From positions 1-35,867 of the forward strand of contig JAYPCO010000009.1 in the NCBI GenBank assembly GCA_038124765.1: DNA of 35,867 nucleotides. Direction: 5' to 3'. Made by a program: the position numbers and the translations under genes. This document shows, one piece after another, positions 22,482 to 30,335 of this stretch. The notes beneath the pieces were generated by a model, which worked only from the letters and a program-made list of their open reading frames with translations, ran no database searches and was not told where the DNA came from. Position 1 is the stretch's first letter. The number at the start of each line of letters is the position of its first letter. This DNA comes from HIMB59 sp038124765 (lineage in GTDB: Bacteria > Pseudomonadota > Alphaproteobacteria > HIMB59).

Positions 22482-25400
22482 TTGCAAAATAACTCTATAT
22501 TTAAGAATAATAAATCTCTTGTATTAACAGAGGATGATAGATCTGCGATTGATATTAGAAATATCTTAGATGTAAGTTGCCCCAATTTAAAAATTACTTA
22601 TTTTCCTGCTAAGGACTCAATGCCTTTTAGCTCTGAGGTATCTAGCCCAGAAATATTACTCGATCGATCAGAAAAATTACTATCACTACCCTCTAAGGAT
22701 ATAGTGATTATAACTTGTAATAACTTAATTCAGAAGTTCTCTCTCAATAATGAAGTACAAAAATTTATAAAAATTAAGGTAAATCAAAAAGTAGATTTAA
22801 AAAAACTGACTAATGATTTAGTAAAATTCGGTCACACCAATCAATCTAATGTTTATAATAAATTAGAGTTTTCTTTAAGAGGTGATATTTTAGATATCTA
22901 TAACTATCAAACCAATCCTATTAGAGTATCTTTCTTTGATGATGTTGTGGAAACAATTAAAGAATTTAACCCCCAGACTCAATTAACATTTAAAAATAAT
23001 ATTGATGAAGTTTTAATAGTTAATCCTTTTATTGAAACTGATCAAGTAGAACCACAAAGTTTAATAAGTCTCTTATCTAACTTTAACTTATATAGCGTTA
23101 ATAGAGCAGATTTGATTTTAAATGAAAAAATTGAATTTTTAAAATCAATATATAATCAATCCAATATTGAAATACCTTTTACAAATTTTTATCTAGATAA
23201 GGCCGATATAGAGCAATTATCTTATGAAAAACTTAGATTTGAATCTGCGAACACCATTTTAAAACATAACAATTTTACTTTAGATGAATTATCAAACCTA
23301 CAATTCAATATTTATATTCACCATGGTGAAAATATCTCTAGTTTCGCTAATGAGTTTAATGAAAAAATAAAAACAAAACCCACTTTTGGAGGTAACATTC
23401 ATTTTTTAAATTCTAAAATATCGAAAAATTACTTTTTTGATCAATCCATACATATAAACAATTACTCAAAGTCCACTAATTCTATTACCAAGTCTAACAT
23501 TGTTAATTTTAATGAACTTTCATTAGGCGATCCTATTGTCCATCAAAAACATGGTATAGGTCGTTTTATTTCCATAGATAGTCTAACGGTAAGTAATAAA
23601 TTGAGAGAGTTTGTCCGTCTTGTCTACAGGGGGAACGATAAATTATTGCTTCCTATTGAAAACCTAAATTTAATCACACGCTATGGATTTGATGATAGCA
23701 ATCTTCTTTTAGATAAACTTGGTAGTACGGATTGGATTAATAGAAAGGCTAATGTTAAGAAAAAAATTAAATTTATTGCTAATAAATTGCTAAAAAATGC
23801 TGCTAAAAGATCTTCTATTCACATTGCTCCATTCGAATTTAATGAAACCGATTTAGTAAAATTTAACGAATTATTTAGTTTTATTGAAACAGAAGATCAG
23901 TTGCTTGCTATAGATCAATCTCTGGAAGATTTAAAAAACGATAAGCCTGCAAATAGGCTTATTTGCGGCGATGTTGGTTTTGGAAAGACTGAAGTCGCTT
24001 TAAGAATTGCCTGTGCTACATATTTATCAGGTTTTCAATTTGTGATTATTGTACCTACTACCTTATTAGCAATGCAACACACTAACACCTTCAAGGAGCG
24101 ATTCAATTTTATGAATGTTAAAGTAGCTACTTTATCTAGATTTACTTCAATGAAGGAAAAAAAAGAAATACTACTTTCTTTAAAGTCAGGTGATATTCAA
24201 ATTTTAATTTCTACACACAGTTTGTTTAAAAAAGATATTGAATTTAACAATCTTGGAACATTGGTAATTGATGAAGAACAAAAATTTGGTGTTGATCAAA
24301 AAGAATACTTAATTAACAAATACCCCAATATTCATTTATTCTCACTATCTGCTACTCCAATACCCAGAACATTACAAATGTCCTTATTAGGGTTAAAAGA
24401 TTTAAGCATTATTGGAACACCCCCATCAAATCGAATAAGTATTAGAACTTATGTTCAAAAGTATGAACCTGTAACCTTTTTGAGTGCGGTTAAAAATGAA
24501 ATCTTAAGAAAAGGTCAAGTTTTTATAGTTGTTCCTAGAATTAGTCATATTCCTTTTGTAGAGAGTGAGATTAAAAAATTAAGCTTAGACGTTACATACG
24601 CTATTGGGCACAGTAAAATGAAAGAGAAAGAAATTGAGGATGTTTTTATTTCTTTCACAAAGGGTCAAATTCAGTGTTTAATTTCAACCAATATAATTGA
24701 ATCTGGTATCGATATTAAAAACGCTAATACATTAATAGTTTTTAATTCTAATTTATTTGGTTTATCTCAGCTTTATCAACTAAGGGGAAGGGTGGGTAGG
24801 TCTGATAAAAGAGCATACGCCTATCTTTTTCATGATAATGAAAAATTGATTAATAAAACAGCCCTAAAGAAATTACAGGTTTTAGCAAATTATGAAAACC
24901 TCGGTTCTAATTTTCAACTTGCCAATGAAGATTTAGAAATAAGAGGTGCGGGTAATTTATTAGGTGATGAGCAAAGTGGTCATGTCAAAGAAATTGGAAT
25001 TGAACTTTATCAAAGTATGCTTAAAGCGGAAATAGAGAGACTTAATAAAAATAGTTCTGAAGATGAACAATTTGATGACTTCGAATTTAACGCTTATTTT
25101 GAGTACTATATTCCCAAAGATTATATTGCTGATGATATATCAAGATTAATTTTTTATCGTAAATTAACTAATGCAAAAAATAATATTCAATTAAAAGATA
25201 TTTTATATGAGATGTATGATCGATATGGCAACTATCCCATTGAGATTAATAACTTATTTAATCTGCTTACTATTAAAATCAAATCTATAAAAATTGGTGT
25301 AATTAAAATAAATATTCAAAAAAATTATATTGATTTAACCTTTAAGACTGTCAATGAAAAAACCTCTTCAATACTCATTCAAATGGTTCAAGAAAATCTT

Positions 25401-25499
25401 ATTAAAATGAAAAGCCCGTTAACTATTCAAATGAAAAACATTGAAAACAAAGACTTATTTTTTACTATCAATTTGTTTTTTAAAAAATTAGGATTGTAA
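22482..25499 (+). CDS. mfd: Transcription-repair coupling factor
   Basis: Mfd displaces RNA polymerase stalled at DNA lesions and recruits UvrA. Its 1005 residues are about 140 fewer than in E. coli. The UvrB-like N-terminal region begins abruptly (LVLTEDDRSA), lacking about 35-40 residues of domain 1a. The RNA-polymerase-interaction domain is near residues 350-400 (VHQKHGIGRFISID). The translocase follows with Walker A GDVGFGKT (496-503), DEEQKFGVDQ, SATPIPRTLQM, NIIESGIDI and QLRGRVGRS. A C-terminal TRCF domain includes AYFEYYIPKDYI. The TTG at 22482 is the only plausible start, since an in-frame TAA lies at 22473-22475. It is separated by two bases from sdhE. Confidence 0.95.
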   Translation: MQNNSIFKNNKSLVLTEDDRSAIDIRNILDVSCPNLKITYFPAKDSMPFSSEVSSPEILLDRSEKLLSLPSKDIVIITCNNLIQKFSLNNEVQKFIKIKVNQKVDLKKLTNDLVKFGHTNQSNVYNKLEFSLRGDILDIYNYQTNPIRVSFFDDVVETIKEFNPQTQLTFKNNIDEVLIVNPFIETDQVEPQSLISLLSNFNLYSVNRADLILNEKIEFLKSIYNQSNIEIPFTNFYLDKADIEQLSYEKLRFESANTILKHNNFTLDELSNLQFNIYIHHGENISSFANEFNEKIKTKPTFGGNIHFLNSKISKNYFFDQSIHINNYSKSTNSITKSNIVNFNELSLGDPIVHQKHGIGRFISIDSLTVSNKLREFVRLVYRGNDKLLLPIENLNLITRYGFDDSNLLLDKLGSTDWINRKANVKKKIKFIANKLLKNAAKRSSIHIAPFEFNETDLVKFNELFSFIETEDQLLAIDQSLEDLKNDKPANRLICGDVGFGKTEVALRIACATYLSGFQFVIIVPTTLLAMQHTNTFKERFNFMNVKVATLSRFTSMKEKKEILLSLKSGDIQILISTHSLFKKDIEFNNLGTLVIDEEQKFGVDQKEYLINKYPNIHLFSLSATPIPRTLQMSLLGLKDLSIIGTPPSNRISIRTYVQKYEPVTFLSAVKNEILRKGQVFIVVPRISHIPFVESEIKKLSLDVTYAIGHSKMKEKEIEDVFISFTKGQIQCLISTNIIESGIDIKNANTLIVFNSNLFGLSQLYQLRGRVGRSDKRAYAYLFHDNEKLINKTALKKLQVLANYENLGSNFQLANEDLEIRGAGNLLGDEQSGHVKEIGIELYQSMLKAEIERLNKNSSEDEQFDDFEFNAYFEYYIPKDYIADDISRLIFYRKLTNAKNNIQLKDILYEMYDRYGNYPIEINNLFNLLTIKIKSIKIGVIKINIQKNYIDLTFKTVNEKTSSILIQMVQENLIKMKSPLTIQMKNIENKDLFFTINLFFKKLGL

Positions 25500-25501
25500 A
25501 A

Positions 25502-25696
25502 ATGGATGAAGTACAGCAATTACCAAAAACTAATTCTGAATGGACTGAATATTATAAATCCATACTTGATGAGTTAACTAGCGGTCAGAAAGAAGCTGGT
25601 CAACCTTTACCAGTAGATGAATTTTCTGAACTTCCCATCAAAAGAAAACAAAAATATATACAGAAACTCTATTATAGGATAGGTGATGCAGAATAG
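25502..25696 (+). CDS. Small acidic protein of unknown function
   Basis: This 64-residue soluble protein begins two bases after mfd and overlaps the next gene by 11 bases. It starts MDEVQQLPKTNSEWTEYY, has a central EFSELPIKRKQKY and ends YYRIGDAE. No signal peptide, membrane helix, Cys or familiar motif is seen. It may be a small partner of the adjacent oxygenase or an unrelated gene in the same transcript. I do not recognise the family. Confidence 0.6.
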   Translation: MDEVQQLPKTNSEWTEYYKSILDELTSGQKEAGQPLPVDEFSELPIKRKQKYIQKLYYRIGDAE

Positions 25697-26663
25697 TTAT
25701 ATACCCAACATTGATTTATCAAAATTAGTATCCGAAGGTATTAATTCGGAACATTCAAAAAAAGTCGCCAATGAAATTAAAAAGGCATCAGAGGAAATTG
25801 GTTTTTTTACAGTCACTAACCATGGAATTCCTTTAACTAAAATTGATACTTTACTTAATACATGCCGAAAGTTTTTTTATTTACCCGAGTCTGATAAAAT
25901 TAAAATTGCGCCTAAAAAGTGGAATCCAAACACCGAAACAGTATATAGAGGTTATTTTCCTAGCTCTGTTAACGGAAAGGAAGGACTAGATATCGGCGAT
26001 CCTCGATTAACCAAAGATATGCAAGATTTAATTTCAAAGGAAAAATTTGAGGTTAATCACGATATGTCTTATTTAGATCCACAATGGCAATTAATTATCA
26101 ATGATTATTTTGATGAACTTCATAATCTTGGAATGTTAATTTTTAAAACTATCATTAGCGTATATTCTACAAACTTGTCTGTTGCGGATACTGCATTCCA
26201 GAGACCAAAAACACTGTCTACACTGCGATTTAATTTTTATCCTAAGCAAGACAAACCAGTTGAAGTTTCTGCCCAAGATGGTGTTGCCTTAGGTTGTGAG
26301 ACACATGTTGATAGTGGTATCATGACTATTTTGTATCAAGATAAAAAAGGTGGTCTTCAAGTCCAAAACCGTCATACTTTAGAGTGGCACGATGTACCTC
26401 ATGATCCAAATGCGTTTGTCATTAATACCGGTTTGGCATTAGAGTATTTAACCAATGGAAGAATGAAAGCCACAAATCACAGAGTTTTATTTAATCAAGA
26501 AGAGCGAATTTCAATTCCTTTTTTCTTTGAGCCTTCATTTGATTTTAAATTAGACCCTAAATATTTAGATATAGTTGAAGATAATAAATATGATATTGAT
26601 TGTTATGAGGATTTTCTTACAAACTCTTTAAAGAAATTTGTTGAATATGACAGACCTAATTAA
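25686..26663 (+). CDS. 2-oxoglutarate/Fe(II)-dependent oxygenase, isopenicillin-N-synthase family
   Basis: This is a non-haem iron oxygenase of the IPNS/2OG family, 325 residues from the ATG at 25686 (a GTG at 25683 adds one). The N-terminal DIOX_N part has GFFTVTNHGIP near residue 40 and RGYFPS. The iron site is visible as His and Asp in ETHVDSGIMTIL and the distal His in NHRVLF. RISIPFFFEP supplies the Arg-x-Ser that binds 2-oxoglutarate. Also typical are GGLQVQ and FVINTG. The substrate is unknown; bacterial relatives hydroxylate or desaturate diverse small molecules. It lies between mfd plus a small gene and a lipoprotein, all on the same strand with overlaps. Confidence 0.88.
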   Translation: MQNSYIPNIDLSKLVSEGINSEHSKKVANEIKKASEEIGFFTVTNHGIPLTKIDTLLNTCRKFFYLPESDKIKIAPKKWNPNTETVYRGYFPSSVNGKEGLDIGDPRLTKDMQDLISKEKFEVNHDMSYLDPQWQLIINDYFDELHNLGMLIFKTIISVYSTNLSVADTAFQRPKTLSTLRFNFYPKQDKPVEVSAQDGVALGCETHVDSGIMTILYQDKKGGLQVQNRHTLEWHDVPHDPNAFVINTGLALEYLTNGRMKATNHRVLFNQEERISIPFFFEPSFDFKLDPKYLDIVEDNKYDIDCYEDFLTNSLKKFVEYDRPN

Positions 26664-27105
26664 AAAACTTCTCTTTATTTCATTTTTATTTCTTACCGCC
26701 TGTAACAATATGGTGGACGGAGTAAATAAATCGGATACTCAAAGAATAAATACAGTTAAATATGGTGTCTTAGTTGCAGCTGAACCTGTAAAAATAAAAG
26801 GCGAAGATGATGGATTAGGCGCTATTACAGGCGGTTTGCTTGGTGCTGTCATAGGATGCGGCGAAGGTATATTTGATGATCAATGTAGGGATACAGTCGC
26901 TGTAGTAGGGGCTATTGGTGGTGCAATTATTGGTAATGCTGTTGCATCTCGCTTAGGAGATCATAATGGTTTTCAATATGTAGTTGATATTGATGACAGC
27001 GATGAAGATATTTCTATTGTACAGTCTGGTGAAGATCAAATACCACTTGGTTCTAAAGTAACAATCTCTATTGGAACAAATACAAGAATTATCCAGTCTA
27101 ATTAA
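26647..27105 (+). CDS. Glycine-zipper lipoprotein
   Basis: This is a probable outer-membrane lipoprotein of about 152 residues from the ATG at 26647. A hydrophobic leader ends in the lipobox FLTAC, with the lipidated Cys at residue 19. A glycine-zipper segment follows near residues 55-105 (GLGAITGGLLGAVIG and AIGGAIIGNAVASRLGD), resembling the SlyB/17-kDa surface antigen family. A small C-terminal beta domain ends with VTISIGTNTRI. An upstream TTG at 26638 is less likely. Its 5' end overlaps the oxygenase by 17 bases. The two internal Cys (IGCGEG and DDQC) flank a short acidic insertion within the zipper, which is unusual. Confidence 0.82.
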   Translation: MTDLIKKLLFISFLFLTACNNMVDGVNKSDTQRINTVKYGVLVAAEPVKIKGEDDGLGAITGGLLGAVIGCGEGIFDDQCRDTVAVVGAIGGAIIGNAVASRLGDHNGFQYVVDIDDSDEDISIVQSGEDQIPLGSKVTISIGTNTRIIQSN

Positions 27106-27141
27106 CCGAAATAATTAATAATTTATTATTTATTAATAAAG

Positions 27142-27231
27142 TGGCGGAAGGACTGGGATTCGAACCCAGGAAAGAGTTGCCCCTTTGCCGGTTTTCAAGA
27201 CCGGTGCTTTCAACCGCTCAGCCATCCTTCC
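27142..27231 (-). tRNA. tRNA-Ser(TGA)
   Basis: Read on the minus strand, the gene folds as a class II tRNA of 90 bases. The acceptor stem pairs GGAAGGA with TCCTTCC, the discriminator base is G, and CCA is encoded. The D-arm contains GGCTGAGCGGTT, and the anticodon stem-loop ACCGG-TCTTGAAAA-CCGG carries anticodon TGA (plus-strand TCA at 27195-27197). A long variable arm and the TTCGAAT T-loop complete it. It reads UCA codons and, through wobble, other UCN codons. Confidence 0.97.
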
Positions 27232-27291
27232 GTAAGCGGAATATCTTTTTCTAAAGATTAACCTGAAAAAATCAACTTATATTTTATTTAA

Positions 27292-27996
27292 CTAAACTTC
27301 TTGAAAACTAAGCATATTATCAAAAACACATAGTACTGGGTTTTCGAGTTTTAATATCGGCCAGTTTGAATTAAAAACTTTCTTTAATTCTTCCTCATAT
27401 TCTATCAATTTATCAATTTCATTTACGTCTAGTTGTTTTAAAGGGTAGGCTAATGTTATATGAAAAGTGTATCTATAATGGTTTTCCATTTTTATTTGGA
27501 ATAAATCACTTAGCTTATCTCTAGCGCCCCTCATTAACTGTTCGGAGCTTTTACTATTTGGCCTTAAAATCATGCTAAAACCGCCATAAAACCTCTCTAA
27601 TTCTAGTGAGAAAGATTTTGGTAAACTTAAATTTTCAATTCTTTTTTTAAAATCTTTTGCAATATCTGAATAACTCATACTATCAGAGATACCCTTAGGC
27701 CAATAATTAGTCCCTTTGGTTTCTATATTACAACAGTCAAATAAGGTCATATGAAAACTTGAAACTGGAAGAAAAGCATAAGCATTTTCAGGGAGGAAAT
27801 TAATTAATAAACTTTGATAGTGAGCTATATCTCTAGATAAAGAAGAATCTACTGGTATTTTACAAATAACCGTACATCCAGGATAACTAATAACACTCCC
27901 ATTCTTAAGAAATTTCTTTTCACCAAGATGAAGGGGATAATCGATTAATGAATTATTTAAATATAACCTTTCGTTAGAGGTTTTATTAGAATCCAT
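27292..27996 (-). CDS. DUF1868-type 2H phosphoesterase superfamily protein
   Basis: This 234-residue cytoplasmic protein carries the two HxT motifs that define the 2H phosphoesterases: SFHMTLFD (His82, Thr84) and TFHITLAYP (His179, Thr181). Such proteins open cyclic phosphodiester bonds in RNA or nucleotides. The N-terminal GEKKFLKNGSVISYPGCTVIC and the YGGFSMILRP segment match what I recall of the DUF1868 branch, whose substrate is not established. It lies downstream of the small membrane gene on the minus strand, separated by a terminator, and ends about 60 bases from the tRNA gene. Confidence 0.82.
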   Translation of the reverse strand: MDSNKTSNERLYLNNSLIDYPLHLGEKKFLKNGSVISYPGCTVICKIPVDSSLSRDIAHYQSLLINFLPENAYAFLPVSSFHMTLFDCCNIETKGTNYWPKGISDSMSYSDIAKDFKKRIENLSLPKSFSLELERFYGGFSMILRPNSKSSEQLMRGARDKLSDLFQIKMENHYRYTFHITLAYPLKQLDVNEIDKLIEYEEELKKVFNSNWPILKLENPVLCVFDNMLSFQEV

Positions 27997-28000
27997 TATT

Positions 28001-28046
28001 TAAAAAATATAATAGCCACTCCAGTTTTAAAACGAAATGGCTATTA
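28001..28046 (-). terminator. Intrinsic terminator of the minus-strand membrane gene
   Basis: The stem TAATAGCCA / TGGCTATTA (28010-28018 with 28038-28046) encloses a 19-base loop that itself contains the palindrome GTTTTAAAAC. Read on the minus strand, the stem is followed by a run of six T (28007-28002). It sits 11 bases beyond the stop of the membrane-protein gene and just before the DUF1868 start. That downstream gene would then need its own promoter or read-through. Confidence 0.7.
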
Positions 28047-28056
28047 ATAAATGATA

Positions 28057-28443
28057 TTAATTACCTTGAGTACCGTCTATTTTTTTAACGCTGAAAATAA
28101 CACCTAACATAAATACAATCACCGAGGTAGGGAAGAGTAAGTAACCGATAGTGTAAGTTTCAGGAAAATATTGCATTCCAAAATACAATGTAAGTGCATT
28201 TAAAAGAGCTATAACTGAAAAGGAAACATTAGTGCCAAAACCATTAAAAAGTGCAGAAATTGGCTTTACAATAACAATAGCAGCTGCAACAAGAAAAATA
28301 ATAGCAGAAGTAATGTTAAGCATTAATCCCATTGATTCAGAATATGTATAGTCTGATAACGACTCCCACGGCAAAAGCATAGAAGCAATCATTAAAGCAG
28401 TACCTGTGTAAACAAGTTTTTTACTATTGTCTGATAAAATCAT
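28057..28443 (-). CDS. Small four-helix membrane protein of unknown function
   Basis: This 128-residue protein has four hydrophobic helices: near residues 9-25 (VYTGTALMIASMLLPW), 40-60 (LNITSAIIFLVAAAIVIV), 72-90 and 98-118 (IGYLLFPTSVIVFMLGVIF). The first helix ends in LLPW and is followed by a short polar loop. No charged motif or family signature is apparent to me. It is divergent from mltB and is followed by an intrinsic terminator, so it may be its own transcription unit. Confidence 0.65.
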   Translation of the reverse strand: MILSDNSKKLVYTGTALMIASMLLPWESLSDYTYSESMGLMLNITSAIIFLVAAAIVIVKPISALFNGFGTNVSFSVIALLNALTLYFGMQYFPETYTIGYLLFPTSVIVFMLGVIFSVKKIDGTQGN

Positions 28444-28522
28444 GCGATTACACTAGCAAAAATTTACTTTTAATCAAAATTATTCGCATTGCTAAAATGT
28501 ATCGGTATTTGCCTAAAAACAA

Positions 28523-28545
28523 TATAATTGCTTCAATTGATAGGA
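28523..28545 (+). promoter_or_regulatory. Candidate -10 box and ribosome binding site before mltB
   Basis: A perfect TATAAT (28523-28528) lies 24 bases before the TTG start of mltB. AGGA (28542-28545) lies seven bases before that start. A matching -35 hexamer at standard spacing is not evident. This is the best promoter candidate for the mltB-rlpA-dacC-tmk-holB-metG-tatD run. Confidence 0.4.
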
Positions 28546-28552
28546 ATCTAAA

Positions 28553-29602
28553 TTGATAAAACTGTTATTTTTTTTAATATTTTTGCTAAATCTAAGTTCT
28601 GCTTATTCCCACGATCCCAAAAACTGTGATGCTTTAAAAAATTACGATTTTTCTAAATTTGATGACTGGAAAAGTGAAGTTATAGCAAGGTCTTCTGAAT
28701 TCAATCTTAAATCAGACTATGTAAGGGATATCATTGCCCCTTATAATTTGAATAAATCTGTAATTGAGAATGACAAGTGTCAACCTGAGTTTACTTTAAC
28801 TTTTTCCCAATATATAGATCAAAGAGTATCAGATTTAAGAATAAAAAATGGATTAAATAAAATAAGTAAATACAATAATTTATTAGATAAAATTGAAGAT
28901 AAATATAATGTTCAAAAAAGATTCATAGTTTCTATTTGGGGATTGGAAACTGCTTATGGTGAAATAACAGGCAATTATCCAGTAATTGAGAGCCTTTTAG
29001 CGATGTCATATGATGAAAGAAGGCGTAATTATTTTACAAAAGAATTGTTTAATGCCATCAAAATACTTGAGCAGGGTCATATAAATATCAATGATTTCAA
29101 AGGATCTTGGGCTGGAGCTATGGGTCAAAATCAATTTATGCCTAGTAGCTTTCTTAGCTATGCCCAAGATTTTAATAATGATGGAAAAAAGAATATTTGG
29201 ACTGACGTTGATGACTCTTTAGCATCAATTGCTAGATATTTAAGCGGAGTTGGATCTGTTAAGTGGGATTCTAATTACACCTGGGGTAGGGAAGTTTTAC
29301 CTCCTAAAAACATCAAAGAAATAGAAGATATTGTTTTTCAGACTAGAGATAAAGGCTGCTTAGCTGTCAAAAAGCTTTCCATTAAGCTAAAACTAAGTGA
29401 TTTCAAATCTTATGGTTTTACAAAAATGGATGGCAGCGCCTTAGATTCAAATAATATCAATAGTTATTTGCTTAGAATGGGTAGAGAAGATGGCGATTAT
29501 AGGTATTATATTGTTTATGATAACTACCTTAATATTTTGACATATAACTGCTCAAACTATTACGCTTTATCAGTAGGTATATTAAGTGATTACTTTAAAT
29601 AA
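28553..29602 (+). CDS. mltB: Lytic murein transglycosylase B family protein
   Basis: MltB-type enzymes cleave the glycan strand of peptidoglycan, forming 1,6-anhydromuramic ends. The 349 residues have a signal peptide (to about residue 19, SSAYS) but no lipobox, so it is a soluble periplasmic form. The SLT_2 domain is clear: FIVSIWGLETAYGE with the catalytic Glu132, NYPVIESLLAMSYDERR, GSWAGAMGQNQFMPSSF and NDGKKNIWTDVDDSLASIARYL. The C-terminal part (LLRMGREDGDYRYYIVYDNY) resembles the end of the family. The TTG start is supported by AGGA seven bases upstream. It heads the cell-wall part of the cluster and overlaps the next gene by 17 bases. Confidence 0.92.
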   Translation: MIKLLFFLIFLLNLSSAYSHDPKNCDALKNYDFSKFDDWKSEVIARSSEFNLKSDYVRDIIAPYNLNKSVIENDKCQPEFTLTFSQYIDQRVSDLRIKNGLNKISKYNNLLDKIEDKYNVQKRFIVSIWGLETAYGEITGNYPVIESLLAMSYDERRRNYFTKELFNAIKILEQGHININDFKGSWAGAMGQNQFMPSSFLSYAQDFNNDGKKNIWTDVDDSLASIARYLSGVGSVKWDSNYTWGREVLPPKNIKEIEDIVFQTRDKGCLAVKKLSIKLKLSDFKSYGFTKMDGSALDSNNINSYLLRMGREDGDYRYYIVYDNYLNILTYNCSNYYALSVGILSDYFK

Positions 29603-30335
29603 TTTATTTAAAATACTGATTTTACTATTTATTTTATCATGTAGTAAAACAACTAGTAACTATATCGATGATAAAGATTATTTTAAAAAAAGTTCATCAT
29701 CGATTTCCCCTAAGGAGAAGTATGACATTGATTTCTACAAATCAGAGTCTTTTAAAATTGACCCAAAATTAAAAGGTAACAATATCATTCACAATAGCCT
29801 TCCTGTACCCTCTGTAGTGAAATTATACAACCCCAATGATGTAACTCTTTCAATTATAGCAAGAAACATTGAGGGAAGTGTGGGGCAGTATAATTTATCT
29901 ATATCTCCTGATATCGCTAAAATAATCAATGTTAATTCAAAAGTTTATGTTGAATATTTAAAAAATGAATCAATGAATTTAGTGTCTGTGGTCTCTTCGC
30001 AGGAGACAAGTATTGTTAAGTTAGAAAGTACAGATATCTCTTTTGAGAGTTTAGATGAAACCCCAACTGAATTAAGTACGAAACTGGATATCGATAATAT
30101 TAAAACAATTCAAAGCTCCATAAAATCAGCCGGGAATGTTATTTTTGTTGAAATATTTAATGATTTAAACACGGCAAAGATTAGAACAAATAAAATAAAG
30201 AATTTCCCATTAAAATTTGAAGATAATGGCGAAAAAATAGAAGTTTATGCTGGCCCATTTAAAAACAATGATATAGATCTTAAATTGGATTTTCTTATAA
30301 AAAACGGATACTCAAATGCTAAAATTAATCGTTAA
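29586..30335 (+). CDS. RlpA-like lipoprotein, degenerate
   Basis: This is a 249-residue lipoprotein from a GTG start, with lipobox ILSC and the lipidated Cys at residue 19. The position between mltB and dacC is where alphaproteobacteria usually carry rlpA. The middle (VKLYNPNDVTLSIIARNI, then LSISPDIAKIINVNSKVYVEYL) resembles the second half of an RlpA double-psi beta-barrel. However, the SWYG, TANGE and DRGP segments with the catalytic Asp are absent. The C-terminal 65 residues (VIFVEIFNDLNTAKIR to KNDIDLKLDFLIKNGYSNAKI) look like a SPOR domain, which binds denuded glycan. It is probably a structural, non-enzymatic remnant. The call rests on context plus weak similarity. Confidence 0.65.
   Translation: MITLNNLFKILILLFILSCSKTTSNYIDDKDYFKKSSSSISPKEKYDIDFYKSESFKIDPKLKGNNIIHNSLPVPSVVKLYNPNDVTLSIIARNIEGSVGQYNLSISPDIAKIINVNSKVYVEYLKNESMNLVSVVSSQETSIVKLESTDISFESLDETPTELSTKLDIDNIKTIQSSIKSAGNVIFVEIFNDLNTAKIRTNKIKNFPLKFEDNGEKIEVYAGPFKNNDIDLKLDFLIKNGYSNAKINR

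Noticed and set aside
27114..27137. Inverted repeat ATTAATAA / TTATTAAT as terminator after the lipoprotein gene
   Set aside because: The stem is only A-T pairs and such repeats are expected by chance at this composition.
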